Source: Neolecta irregularis DAH-3
Lineage: Eukaryota > Ascomycota > Neolectomycetes > Neolectales > Neolectaceae
Length of the DNA stretch: 46,492 bases
Direction: 5' to 3'
NCBI GenBank assembly: GCA_001929475.1
Contig: LXFE01004399.1
Location: 1 to 46,492 of the forward strand
Shown: positions 11,701-22,517 of the stretch, in pieces
Layout of the letters: each line of letters opens with the position of its first letter
Position numbering within the stretch: the first letter of the stretch is position 1
Notes under the pieces: generated by a model
What the model was told of the DNA's origin: nothing
Databases searched by the model: none
The model's input: the letters and a program-made list of their open reading frames with translations, nothing else
Translations under genes and position numbers: made by a program

Positions 11701-12725
11701 TAACGGAAACAAAAGAGAAGAGAAGACGAAAGAAGATACCTACCGTTAAGGAATTAAAGATGTACTTTGTTCAGTATATCATGGTATACAGCTTTCATAA
11801 TCCAAAAGGATGCTAATTAGTTCCATAGAACGATAACCTTGGGTTGATAGCACATTCGCATCTCGCTCTGGCGGATGCCAAACCAATGGGCGTCTTTGAT
11901 GAAGATTGTATGCATATATCGTTTATTTGCTGAATGTACAGGTCTGCAACTGGCGAGGTTACATTCCAATGCTGTGGATTTCCCCAAGACTGGGATAGAG
12001 GTGGCACTTCCTTCCCATCTTCGACCGAGAACATATCCTGATTACATGGAAAAGAAACCTAGGATGACCTGTTTGTTCCTGGATGGGAAGAGGCACTCAT
12101 TTCAAGATCAGTCACATGGTATCCTGGGTATTTTATACAGAAAGATACATATTGAAGATTTTTATCCACTTCTGGGTACAACTTGAACACGAAGTTTGAC
12201 TAACGAGAGCCCCTCATTCCGATCCGCTTCTCAAGGTCAAATGTCAAGAAGAGCACTACAACTTTGCTGTTGCAGAGAAAGTAGTATATGATCTGGCAGT
12301 GCATCATTTGATGATTAAATATGGAATCAAAACAGACTATGAAGTCTTCACAGGTTTCATCATCTCTCCGTTATCAGTGTCCGGAAAGAAGGAATACCAA
12401 CTTAGAGAAACGATTTGGAGAGAAGCATGCCACTCTGTGTTTTAATTATTGACATCTTAGTACAGTGTCGTGAGAGATTTGACTCGTAGACGCTTGTACA
12501 GCTATGTTGAAAGTTTGTCTGGAAACCTTGCCGAAAACTTGCGCAAAGTTGTTTCGGCTACGTATTACATTACTGTACAAGAGCAGACTGAGAAATGGCA
12601 ACAAGAAGAGCAGGTTGCATCTAGAGTATCGTTTCCCTGGGTATTTCACGACGTATATTTCATGTTAATCAAATTGCTCACATTAGACCTTGATTGATAT
12701 TGTAAGAGGAAACAAAAAAGGGTAG
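8765..12725 (+). CDS. rdp1: RNA-dependent RNA polymerase (Rdp1/QDE-1 family)
   Basis: Cellular RdRP that makes double-stranded RNA for RNA interference and heterochromatin. Thirteen exons joined at twelve introns (9642-9675, 10218-10254, 10478-10512, 11034-11065, 11214-11251, 11386-11423, 11572-11613, 11784-11828, 11908-11941, 12176-12209, 12425-12460, 12641-12686) give 1169 residues, close to fission yeast Rdp1. The catalytic double-psi beta-barrel motif reads 'CSGGDLDGDTFTVIWDP', with the Asp triad intact; an intron splits the Gly codon between the second and third Asp. Other hallmarks are 'GQCFSTTMD', 'YQFRLAGSKGVL', 'YRNPLLHPGDVRVV' and 'HSNAVDFPKTG'. Two introns (11034 and 12425) are best read as GC-AG. 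The start is the ATG at 8765. It is the only RNAi gene in the window. Confidence 0.95.
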
Positions 12726-12809
12726 ACACCTGCCTGACCGTTTGTGGGATCTTGCCACGAATCGTCGGGCTGTGGATGAATATATTATGAGGTGGTATAT
12801 GGCGATAGC

Positions 12810-13542
12810 TTATGAAAGGCTTCTTTGCTGATTGTTGCATTGTTCAAACCAATCTTGCCATGAACCAACGTAGTTTCCAATTCTTGAAGTTAATGTTGAT
12901 CTTGGTTAAACATGATTTACTTTCTATAACCTGCTTGTTCAGCAGATATTGATGCGAGGGTACTTCGAACGCCGGCCTGACAGTAGAATACAAGCTCCTT
13001 TAATCATCTAGCATCGATCAATTCACCTGGAATACCTTGTCTTTGTCGGGTTTCTCGAATCCAAATCTCTCCTGGAATTCTTCAGGAGATAACCGCCACG
13101 CGTCATGTATCTTTGTGAGCGGCAGATTAACTGATGTGGGAATGGAGCCGGAAGCAACCTCGCAGGGTTCCCGAACGTCTGACAGGGGTGAGTTTAGACA
13201 ATTGATTTGTATAACGATACCAATTAAGATTATGTTATCATCACTCGATATTCGAGAGGAAAGTTCCTTTATCTACATTTCAGGATTTCAGAATACGGGC
13301 GGGAGGACCTTTGGATAGTCGTATAGCGTTGTCTTGGATTCTGACTGACTTTGCTTGGCAGTGCGATGGGATGACGAGAGGCTGAATTTGCGACATGCAA
13401 CGACTCTTGGCAACAGTATTCCGGACCGCACTATGGGCTGTATGCGTTTCCTTATGGCTGGATTGGCCCTAGAGAGACGCGCGAATGGATGGAGATGCAT
13501 TATGCCAATTAGGAGGAGTGTTGAAGCACAGCCCCGGGACAA
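12810..13542 (-). CDS. Mitochondrial single-domain rhodanese
   Basis: Thiosulfate sulfurtransferase-type domain, probably in mitochondria. Five exons give 192 residues. Residues 1-50 are rich in Arg/Ser and lack acids, like a targeting peptide ('RVVACRKFSLSSSHR'); an alternative Met lies at 13500. The spliced domain shows 'NIILIDVREPCEVASGSIP', 'LSPEEFQERFGFEKPDKDK' and the active-site loop 'VFYCQAGVRS' with the catalytic Cys, ending 'YVGSWQDWFEQC'. Introns: 13179-13220, 12998-13035, 12883-12920, and a first one read as 13273-13308 (GTCCTC donor, 36 nt) or 13273-13296 (GTATTC donor, 24 nt). Similar to yeast Rdl1/Rdl2. Convergent with the RdRP, 84 bases apart. Confidence 0.92.
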
Positions 13543-13731
13543 GTCTGTTATATTCAGGCTGCATAAACACTAACCCACCAGTCTGCAAATATTTGAGCTC
13601 GCAAAACTGGATTACAAGATGGTGTTACGGGTCGATTTGGAGAATCGAGACATCTCCTGCGGATGCCAAAGTGCTGTTTTCCACTGCCTGCCACTTAAAG
13701 AATACTCCTGCCGTCGTCGATTCGCGCTACT

Positions 13732-16700
13732 ATGGCAAAACGGCTCCGGTACGGCTTCCTGACTCCTGCTGTAAACAAAAGACGCGAAGTTCCGCAGAGA
13801 GTGTCTCGGACGTACGACGAGGAAGCCGTTCCAGGCAGCGAACGAGACCCACTGCTCCTGTCCTTTGCCGCCCATTCGCTGGACAACATACCTGTATATC
13901 CTCTGACACACGCGTTGCGGGATGAGATACACACTGCTGTTGATACCACGTTGACTTGGGAGCAGTTGAGAAGTCCACAGGTCAACCAGTATCTGTCTAG
14001 CTGAAAGGGAAACGTTGACATTAACAGATTTCTCGTTCGACCGATTTTGACAAGGTGTAAAGGGAAGAACTCTAGAGCCATTGTCTTTGCTCTGCTCGCA
14101 AATTGCGTTCAATTCCGAAAGGAAGCCGTGGAAAATGCGTCAAAGACGGGAGCATCAATATCACGGGGCTTGATGTGTGAATTGCTAGCAATCAAGATTC
14201 TCAAGGACTTCTCGCCGCGAGAACTGGTATTGCTCCTTGTCGGAGGTACTGTCGTGATATCTAGATTGATGTTCTCTCATTCGACTTTTGGCCCTTGCAA
14301 GGCGACCCAAGTAGCAAACGCAATGGCCTTCCACCAAGATGGCAACGCATATCTGCTCTGGAAATAGCAATCAGAGCTGAAGCAAAGCATTTCCTCGCGA
14401 ATCCTCTTGTTGTTCACGTCCTAGAGAACATATGGGCTGGCAATATTGTTTTTCACTTGGCAGCTGACAAGCACGACTTTTCAGATCATTACATGCGGAA
14501 GGCTGCTTCTATATATGATGCCCGAGAATCCAGCATTTTCAAACTTAGTCGTCTACGCGTACCGAGATATAAGCACTACATGCAGACTACGAGTTTCGCA
14601 ATTGTATGCTTTAAATGATGATGATTCATTCATACTGTAGCTCTTGATCCTTTATATCGCAGTTCTCGTTGAAAGACGGTTAGACGTAGGACCTCTAGAA
14701 ATTTTTATGGTTCTTTGGTCTTTTGGATTTATGCTTGATGAAGTATGCCTAGCCTTGTGAGACATGGCTGATGATAAAAGGTTGTGGGGTTTTTGACCTC
14801 TGGAACATCACTATATTTATTGAACCTCTGGAATTTGTTTGATGTGTTTTAATGGTCTCAGCTGTTGCCGTCTCTGACAGAATATAGGTATTCATTCTTC
14901 TTTTCTTTTCGGCCTTTGTGGGCATTCGAATTTATGGAGTTCTTACCGCCCAAGATGGTTCATTACAGCGAGCAAGTACGGCATATGATGTTCTCGCAGT
15001 CAATGCAATCTTCTTGCTACCCCGTTTGTTTACCGCATTGGGTATAGGCGTAATGTTGAGAAAATGCTGACCTGCCTAGATCATCAGCGCTATTTCTCCC
15101 ACATGTTAGTTAGCTTTCGTAAAATGTGCTACGATCTTATTGTTACGATGTTATTCGTGGTTATTTTCTTCTCAGGTTTCTTTTTGGCGTTCTCGGCAGG
15201 GTTTGGTGTGCATGAATATCGTAGACATCAACTAAATCTCTAGCTCGCGAGACATTTTCGCCCGGAAATGTTGCATATATGCTTGGAGTATGTCTCCAGT
15301 ACAAATTCCACTTGTTTAATAGTCAAGCAAATCTTTCTTGGTTTCACGCTACCCGCCTGGAATACAATGCATCAATATAACCTCCTTGGCCAAATATGCA
15401 TGCTGGCATTCGTTGCCACATCACATTTCCTTGTTGTCACGATTCTCGTCTCGGTACTTAGTAATACTTTCTCTCATGTAATTGATAATGCTCATGAAGG
15501 TATTCAGTTCACTAATGTTCCTTTCTCACGTTTTCAAGAACACCAATATCTCTTTGCTGTAAATACAATCACAGCCGTCAAATCAGATGCCCTTTTTCAA
15601 TACCAATCACCCTTCAACCTCATCGAATGGGCAATACTCCCTCTCATTTATGTTATGCCACGATACAATTTCGTGCGAATGAACCGTTACGTTATTAAAT
15701 TTACACACTTCCCGATTCTCTTTACTATTTACTTATACGAGCGGTTCTACCTTTTGTCGAAAACGTTCGAACCGAATGATCTGTTGCTTTCCCGCACTCG
15801 TAGTTTCGATACTCTCGCGAATGGATTTTCCCCAGTCGGTAAAGCCGGCCAATTGAAGACTAAGAATTTGTTATTGAGGCGCTTCCGTCGCGAATCGATT
15901 GCAACACAAGGGCATGAGGTTATTCTTGATGAAATGTTTAAACGTCTTTCCACTGGAAAAAACAACAATGCAAATGCACGTAATGGTAATGCTACGAATC
16001 CTGTGATATCAGCGTGGATTAAATCAACTCCAGTGCCCGGATCTCCGTTAATCAGTGAAATTCCCCGCAAAACCTCACACTTCGGTTCTGTGGTCTTCCA
16101 AGGCAAGTCTCCTTACCAATCTCGTGTTGTCTCACAGGCGTCGAACGCAATGGATAAACCTCTTGTCCTGTCAGACCCAGAAAACTTTGTAGCGTCAACC
16201 CATTTTCGGAAGCGGCCGGTTCACAATACACAAAGTGATGTCGAAGGCTCTGACCGCACTATCGAAACTGAGGAGGAGCAAGGAGATGATGAAGACCCTG
16301 GAACGGATGCCATTAACCAAGATGATGATGATGTCCTGCGCCCATATACGGTGCATGACATTTCCACTCCAACGCCTTCGAATACTGGTCAATTTCAAAA
16401 TGACATGACACCCAAAAGACCTACCTTGTACGATCGAACAAAGTCTGGTGCAACGGTTCGTCGAGCTGATGATCGCAGAGTCTCTTCAGCAACAATGTCT
16501 TCCGTAAATTGCATTGGAGAAATGTCTGATGTTCCGTCCCTTCGCGTATTTCGTCCTCGACCCCCTAACGGCATAGAAATTCAACCAAGGGTCTTTTCGG
16601 GTGCCTCAAGTGAAGGACAGTTGCATCAGTATGCACCATCGAGCTTTGCAACGCAGTTTGCTTTGCATAATGATGCCAGTTTGCCTGAAAGAAATTCTGA

Positions 16701-16872
16701 TGAGATGATAGCCTCAATCTTATTTGGAAGGCTGGACAATATGGAGAATTTAGTCAAGGAGAGGGTGGATCGAGTTGAAAGTGCATTAACGCAAATGCTG
16801 CGAGAAGTAAAAAGATTAAGGAAGGCAGATCGAGGCTCGAGTCAAGTAAGACTGACGGCGAACAGTCACTGA
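13732..16872 (+). CDS. YVC1: Vacuolar TRP-type cation channel, Yvc1-like (apparent frameshift)
   Basis: Fungal Yvc1-family channel that releases Ca2+ from the vacuole. Ten exons (introns 13989-14027, 14227-14264, 14604-14640, 14743-14780, 14844-14887, 15043-15079, 15206-15243, 15288-15327, 15500-15538) give about 929 residues. Landmarks: 'TTLTWEQLRSPQVNQFLVRP', 'REAVE'-type helices, 'SIFKLSRLRVPRYKHYM', then six hydrophobic segments, the pore-side 'GFTLPAWN' and 'EEHQYLFAVNTITAVKSDAL'. A long hydrophilic tail follows, ending in a short coiled coil (about 'RLDNMENLVKERVDRVESAL'). One extra base lies between 'TAYDVLA' and 'NAIFLLPRLFTAL' (about 14996-15003), so the two halves are in different frames; no intron can fit there. 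Either an assembly indel or a damaged gene. Confidence 0.88.
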
Positions 16873-17022
16873 CGATGTGTTTTGAATATTTTCTCCCCGA
16901 ATCTGGATATTCAGATGATTTTTTCCATTGATTAAAGTATAAGCGCTGGGTAATGCGCCAATTTTGAATTGAATTGAATGTAGATGACCGCAACTAACGA
17001 GCCTTAAATTATTTCATCTGAA

Positions 17023-17779
17023 CTACCAGGACTTCGAGATCTTGAAAGCCCAATGGAAACGGATATGTTCCATACAGTCATCGTCAACAAAGGCCGACGT
17101 AGCCTCATAGTCCCCCCTCGCCATCATGCCCTTTGGTGCTTCTTCTTGATTGACTATTGTTATCAATCGCATGGATGAGGGGTATATGCATTTTCGCTCA
17201 TATGGCTCAGAATTTGTATTTGGTCCATATGATCCAATCATTTCCTCGCATTTATCAACTCGCACGCCCAATCGTTTGACAGTTTGGATGTATCGCAATC
17301 CAGAAACTACATCGTGTTGAATTCGAAACTTGACTTTTAGTTGATACATAGTTCCTTCCTTGATCGTGAACGGTGTTTTTCTTAAGTTTTCAATTGCCGC
17401 TATATAGTTGGATCACTCAGATAGCCCAGGGAGACTTACCTTGATTGCTCATGTCTAATACAACATCATCCCGACCAGCGACTTCCATAGCGAGTGAAAT
17501 AATGACGACCTAAATGTCAGTTCGGTTACTGCCAGAGAACCCCTGCCTTTCTTGGATCATTTGGGTCAACAGCAGGAGGTGGGCCACCACCTGGTTTGAT
17601 TCCCAGTGACTCCTTCCACCTGGCTAGCGACTCATCCTCCTTATCCAAATTTGCGTATTCGTCTAGAGTCTTTTTCTGTCCAGGTTTATAGCTAGATTTC
17701 AATTGAAAATCTATAAAAGGGACTAGTACCCCTCAGCAAACGTTGGTTTCAAGTCGTCGTCGTCCTGGTTCGTGGTCAT
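17023..17779 (-). CDS. RDI1: Rho GDP-dissociation inhibitor
   Basis: Extracts prenylated Rho/Cdc42 GTPases from membranes. Five exons give 201 residues, matching yeast Rdi1. Visible: 'KTLDEYANLDKEDESLARWK' (regulatory arm), 'ISLAMEVAGRDDVVLDMS', 'KTPFTIKEGTMYQLKVKFRI' and 'GSYGPNT', then 'GDYEATSAFVDDDCMEHIRF' and a terminal 'FKISKSW'. Introns: 17692-17729 (38), 17510-17546 (37, GC-AG), 17400-17439 (40), 17154-17189 (36, GC-AG). The two GC-AG introns are supported by homology: they rebuild 'DPRKVVIISLA' and 'ERKFNQEEAPKGMMARG'. The second is stop-free and in frame. A GT reading of the first (31 nt) would add Ala-Gly and is less family-like. Confidence 0.94.
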
Positions 17780-18496
17780 CAAAACTGAGAAAGGAGTAAC
17801 GAGAAAGCTGAGTTGATACAGGCTTAACCACAACTGACATTGGAATAAAAACCAATCCGCCAAAATGCCAACCAATACAATAAAAATTGAGTGCTTATAG
17901 TGTTTCAGAATTTATTTCGTCAGACCATGTAATTGGGTTTCGACGGCGAACAGTCCATCAAGGGTCAAAGTGTCAACTTTGACAAGTTTAACATACTCTA
18001 AAAGTATTCTCGAGAAATTGACTATGGCAGAGGCAATACAAACTCTATATCTCGTTTCTTCTTTTTCTTTTGATGAGGCGTTTAATCCCGAATTGCGGCT
18101 GAGCACTACGTCATCCCGGAAGAAACATCGACTGGCTGGCAACCTGCCAAGCCAATTATATACCCTTTGTAACAGTAACTATAAAACATCTATACAATCT
18201 GGCTTCATCACCTCACCAATAGTAACATTCTGACAGATTTGTTGAATTTTAATGGTTCATCAGAATGGCCATGATAACGTCAAAGCAACTGGTTGATAGG
18301 TGATATGCTGTTGGGTTAGTAGTACTGGAGGTAGAAAAGACATTTACATTGGGAAAGAGTGCAACAAGATGAGTCACGATATGAAAAATATGACAATGAT
18401 ATTGTGTGCAATCTTTTATAACAAATATAATCTGGACAACACCTGGTGGCGTAGTGATACTTGCTGCTATTATGACAACTTAGGGGTTCTGAAAGA
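17780..18496. other. 717-base interval with an unassigned small open frame
   Basis: Lies between the RDI1 start and the stop of the Pmp3/Sna gene. The minus strand has an open frame at 17912-18142 whose conceptual product is Lys/Val/Leu-rich with helix-like spacing, ending 'LDGLFAVETQLHGLTK'. Possible tiny introns upstream (for example GTATATAATTGGC...CCAG near 18133-18164) could extend it, but I could not rebuild a domain I recognise. A plus-strand frame overlaps at 17970-18233 and also shows nothing familiar. The rest probably serves as promoter and 3' UTR. Confidence 0.3.
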
Positions 18497-19034
18497 TCAA
18501 GTTTGTATCTTATTGTCTCCTGGCCCTGAGAAGAATTTCAATGGATGATGTATACCTTTTACTACGGCAGCATAGGAAGGAGGTAGAGGAGCCCCGCCGA
18601 CAGTGCCTTCGGTCATACTGTTAGACTGTAGATGCTGCGAGGAGGCGTTTGCTGGACGAGAACCAGACTGGTAATTTCCAGGTGGAGGAAGCGACTGGTA
18701 ATGATGAGGCTCAGACTGATAGTTGTATCGATATTGGTCGTTTCTCTCGATGTCGTTTCTGCTCCACTCTTGCTCCTCGTCGGGATACTTGTAGATAATG
18801 CTGCGAATTCAGACATGCTTGGCATATGGGGAATTTACTACAACGCGTGGACGACACCTGGCAAAAATCCGACGAAACTCAGAACGATGTTGATGAGGCC
18901 TAGCAGTGAGATTTGGCCGTGGATAGGATACCGTCTGCAGAACAGAAGCCGCGTTTGATCCACACCGGCAGCGGAGGCAACATAACCGCCAAGATCGCTA
19001 ACAGAAAATCGGACACTCGAGGAGAACCAGCCAT
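18497..19034 (-). CDS. Pmp3/Sna-type two-helix membrane proteolipid with PPxY tail
   Basis: Small UPF0057 (Pmp3/RCI2) membrane protein with a cytosolic tail, like yeast Sna2/Sna3/Sna4, which travel to the vacuole. Four exons (introns 18900-18931, 18801-18841, 18520-18555; 32, 41, 36 nt) give 142 residues. The N-terminus 'DFLLAILAVMLPPLPVWIKR' is helix one; 'INIVLSFVGFLPGVVHALF' is helix two. The tail is rich in Tyr, Gln and Pro and holds 'PLPPSYAAVVKG', a PPxY ligand for a Rsp5/NEDD4-type ubiquitin ligase, ending 'DNKIQT'. Salt/osmotic regulation is known for relatives; nothing in this sequence shows it. Divergent to the apyrase gene, 92 bases between starts. Confidence 0.92.
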
Positions 19035-19126
19035 TGTGGAGTTGGTTGTGGTGATGTCACACCGCCGCTATTAGCCGCATCGGGTGTCGCAGGAATCCTC
19101 ACCGCCCGCGCCTGCTGTGATAAACA

Positions 19127-21147
19127 ATGCGACTGTTCCCGCGGCTGCCTCCAGCAGTGCCGCCTGATTTCTATTCAAGCCGCCAAGACCGCGAATGGGC
19201 TCAGGGCAGGCGGTTTGGGGTTGTTATCGATGCGGGATCTTCGGGTTCGCGGGTGCAAATCTACTCTTGGCTGGACAATGCAATTGCGGCCCAGGATGCA
19301 ACAGGCGAGGAGCTGTACAGGACGCCTGCAGTGGAAAAAGGACAGCGCAAAGGAAAAGAATGGACATTCAAGATGCATCCTGGTATGGAGAATATGTTGG
19401 TTTGGCGTGACTCGTTCCAGGAATCTCGACATTTACTTCTCGTCTTGAAGATCTCGGCAAAGAACATCTCAAACCGCTTCTGGACCATGCTTTGCAGCTT
19501 GTTCCTCCGCCTGCTGTTGCTACTACGCCCTTGTTCTTGCTGGCCACTGCCGGGATGCGCCTCCTGACCCCAGACATGCAACGCGCTATCTTGTCTGAGA
19601 CCTGTAGATACGCACGGCAATACACAGAGTTCCTGCTCCCAGACTGCGACCTCCATATCCAAGTTATTGATGGCGAGACAGAAGGATTGTATGGTTGGGT
19701 GGCTCTCAATTATCTCTTGGGCGGCTTTGACAATCCTCAAGATCTCGCCTCAACAGCTCGTCGTAGCACATATGGGTTTCTCGATCTCGGCGGAGCAAGC
19801 GCACAGATTGCTTTCGCCCCAAATGCCACAGAAGCAGAAAAACACAAGGACGATCTTATCCTGTTACGATTACGCTCCCTCGATGGACACTCAAGGGAAT
19901 GGAAGGTATTCGTGACAACTTGGCTGGGTTATGGAGCAAACGAAGCCAGAAAAAGATACATCGAGCAACTAGCCAAAAGCCAACCAAAGGAGGAATTATT
20001 TACATCGGATCCGTGCCTTCCAAAGAACGCACAGGAGACTTTCTCGCCATCTCCAGAAACTTCACCGGCAGTTTTACTCGTTGGCACAGGTGATTTAAAG
20101 TCGTGTCTCCTGTCGCTGGAGCCTGTTCTTGGAAAACATTTACCATGTCCAGACGATCCTTGCTTCTTTGGAGGAGTTCATACACCTCTTATCGATTTCG
20201 ATGTCAACCATTTTGTCGGTATCTCAGAATACTGGTATTCCAGCAATGATGTATTTGAATTAGGCGGTGCATATGACTATGTTACATATTCAAAGAAAGT
20301 AGCCGAATTCTGCACTCAGAACTGGCCAGATACCATGATTGAAATTGAAAATGGAACATATGGGAAGCATGTATCCCCTGATAAAGCTCGCAAACTATGC
20401 TTTAAAGCTGCCTGGGTGATAGAAATCCTTCACGACGGCTTTGGGTTTCCCAAAATCCCTCAAGAGGAATTATCGAGTTACAACGGTACTACTGATCTTA
20501 TCCAAGGCGCGAACCGGAAGGGCTTTGACGTCCCTTTTCAAAGCGTCAATGAAATCGATAAAGTAGAAATTTCATGGACCTTGGGAAAAATGTTGCTCTA
20601 TGCATCAAGCGAAGTTTTGTCTGATTCACCCGACCCCGTTGGATTTGGTCCATACATCAACAACGGAAAGGCTTCATTCCATCTCGCTGGGGAATCTCAA
20701 ATCGCATATCCTTCAAACCACATCGACTTTCGTCGACTTTCGGGTATGCTACTATTTATGATAATGTTTGCAATCGTGATTTGGCTACTTATCGGTCGTA
20801 ATCGACGATCTTGGATTTTGACAAATGTCCGATCGTGTGGACTCTGCCGTCAACAACGCAAGGTCATGAATGCCTCGGGCTATTATGAGCGCATCCTCGA
20901 GGAAGGAAGCGAGCCATCAATTGAGACTATCACAGGGAAATTTGAATTAAGCGAAATGCGAAGAATTCCCGTCTCCCAAGAAAATTTAAGCCGTCCTCTC
21001 TCCGAGCGAACAAATTCTATCATAATGGGCCATGATTCAAGCTCCTTGACAATGTCGGCACAAACTAGAGCAAATTCAGAGGCTTCCTTTCTTCGTGATC
21101 ATGAGGGACACAGATCGCGGAGTCCGTTTCGACAACTTCAAAATTGA
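19127..21147 (+). CDS. YND1: GDA1/CD39 family apyrase (Ynd1-like)
   Basis: Golgi nucleoside di-/triphosphatase that clears nucleotides made by glycosylation. One intron (19383-19420, 38 nt) gives 660 residues. Apyrase conserved regions: 'FGVVIDAGSSGSRVQIYSW' (ACR1), 'LFLLATAGMRLL' (ACR2), 'EGLYGWVALNYLLGGF' (ACR3) and 'YGFLDLGGASAQIAFAP' (ACR4). The N-terminus has no clear signal anchor, and a single hydrophobic segment lies near residue 545 ('MLLFMIMFAIVIWLLIG'), followed by a cytosolic tail of about 115 residues: the yeast Ynd1 layout, not that of Gda1. Intron-poor compared with its neighbours. Confidence 0.95.
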
Positions 21148-21679
21148 AAAGCTAAATAATGGCATTACACCTTTCAATTTAGAATTTCAAGAGTCTTTTC
21201 GATATAGGATCGATCACAATAGAACTGCATTGTTGGTTTCTTCTAGAGGATAATTGATACATGTCCGGTATCGCATCACCCTTGATCAGTGACGCAAGCC
21301 AAAGGGATGTTTATATGCTTGTCTCCCCTGCGAGCCCAACATTCCCTGTTGCCTTCACTGTTCAAAAAAAACAATTCACTCAAAGTCGGGAATATTCGCA
21401 TCATATATATCATATAATAGAATAATATAACGAAAAAAGCTTCAACTCGCAGAGTACTTCTCTTCCCAAAAGATGCGCAAGTTATCACAAGAACTCCGAG
21501 ATCCTCAATTAGTAATTTGACAGAATGACAAACTTGGCAGCCAAAAACCAATGAATCAGGATCTAGTTCAATACTTTCATTCTCAGATGACTCTCAGTAG
21601 AGTGGGTCTCGTTTGTATTTGATTGTGAATGTCAGAAATCAAGGGTCTGTAGTAGAAGTTTTTGTATTATTTCATCTTC
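21148..21679. other. Convergent intergenic region, YND1 / Hikeshi
   Basis: 532 bases between two converging stop codons, so 3' UTRs and terminators of both genes. AT-rich around 21400-21440 (ATATATCATATAATAG). A 91-codon minus-strand open frame (21276-21551) has no recognisable content. No repeat or RNA gene seen. Confidence 0.6.
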
Positions 21680-22419
21680 CTAATCACTCTCTCGTTCTAT
21701 GAACGTGGGATCTGCATTGAGCCGAGACAAAAGCCTTTCCTGCCAATTTTTTAGCGCCCTTAATGGCACGTAACTAATATTTGGATCGATCATGGCTAAT
21801 GAAATCGTTCCCTCGGGCAAATTTTCAGTTGTAAAGCTCGTCATGTAATTGTACAAATTCTTTACTATGCGTTCTACAATGACTGGGATCGACGTAGAAA
21901 TAGATGTTAGCGCTCTTGTGGCTGTCTGTGTTGAAGATGTGGGGGGTTGAAGACGTTCAATTTGAGATTGGACGAGATCAGTTGATTCCACGCTGATACC
22001 AATTTTGATTGACGGAGAGGACACGAATGGATTTGGAGTGGAGCCTGGAAACTGTCCACGAAGTCTAAATATAGCTGAAGGTTTCTACGTTCGTAAGAAA
22101 GGAGGGTGTTGGAGATGTATTACTGAATTCATTATCGCTCCGAGTAGTTGAAACGGTCCATCTTGCCATTGAAAATGCACAGTTGCAGAAAAACCTTCAG
22201 GAAAGGGATCTGTTTTGTCGGTGATCCTGGAATTTAAGGTATAGAGATACTTGATGGTAACAGAAATATTACAATATGGTTTATTGCAGCACCATCCTCG
22301 AGATTGAACAGGAAATGAGTCTGGTCTATCTGAATTCATAAGAAGAATGCAGGGTGTAACAAGTATACTTGCTCAATATTCGTTTGAACAAGACGGCCTG
22401 CAACAATACAGCCGAACAT
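21680..22419 (-). CDS. OPI10: Hikeshi/Opi10 nuclear import carrier
   Basis: Hikeshi (DUF775) family; the animal protein carries Hsp70 into the nucleus during heat stress. Four exons (introns 22330-22368, 22210-22250, 22085-22123; 39, 41, 39 nt) give 206 residues, family length. The start is fixed by 'MFGCIVAGRLVQTNIEQ', the near-invariant N-terminus. Splicing then yields 'THFLFNLEDGAAINHIVIF', 'NPFPEGFSATVHFQW', 'FQLLGAIMNS' and 'KPSAIFRL', in the usual order. The C-terminal half ends with a helix pair including 'VPLRALKNWQERLLSRLN'. Divergent to prolyl-tRNA synthetase with about 98 bases between starts. Confidence 0.94.
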
Positions 22420-22517
22420 TAGAGGAATCAAGATTATTTGAGAGTGACATGCTTCGAGATCACGTTCATTTCGTTTACTCGCGAAAATCTTGTCGCGACG
22501 TAATCTCGGTAACCACC

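Noticed and set aside
12437-12460. 24-nt GT-AG intron in the RdRP (donor at 12437)
   Set aside because: It keeps frame, but every well-fixed intron here is longer; the GC donor 12 bases upstream gives a typical 36-nt intron. Not excluded without cDNA.
13037-14112. Several open frames of 60-166 codons on both strands around 13-14 kb
   Set aside because: They overlap the spliced rhodanese and channel exons in the wrong frame and break family motifs.
14939-15002. Longer intron in the Yvc1-like gene to explain the frame change
   Set aside because: It would need a 60-plus-nt intron, outside the local range, and would delete the conserved 'AYDVLA' segment.
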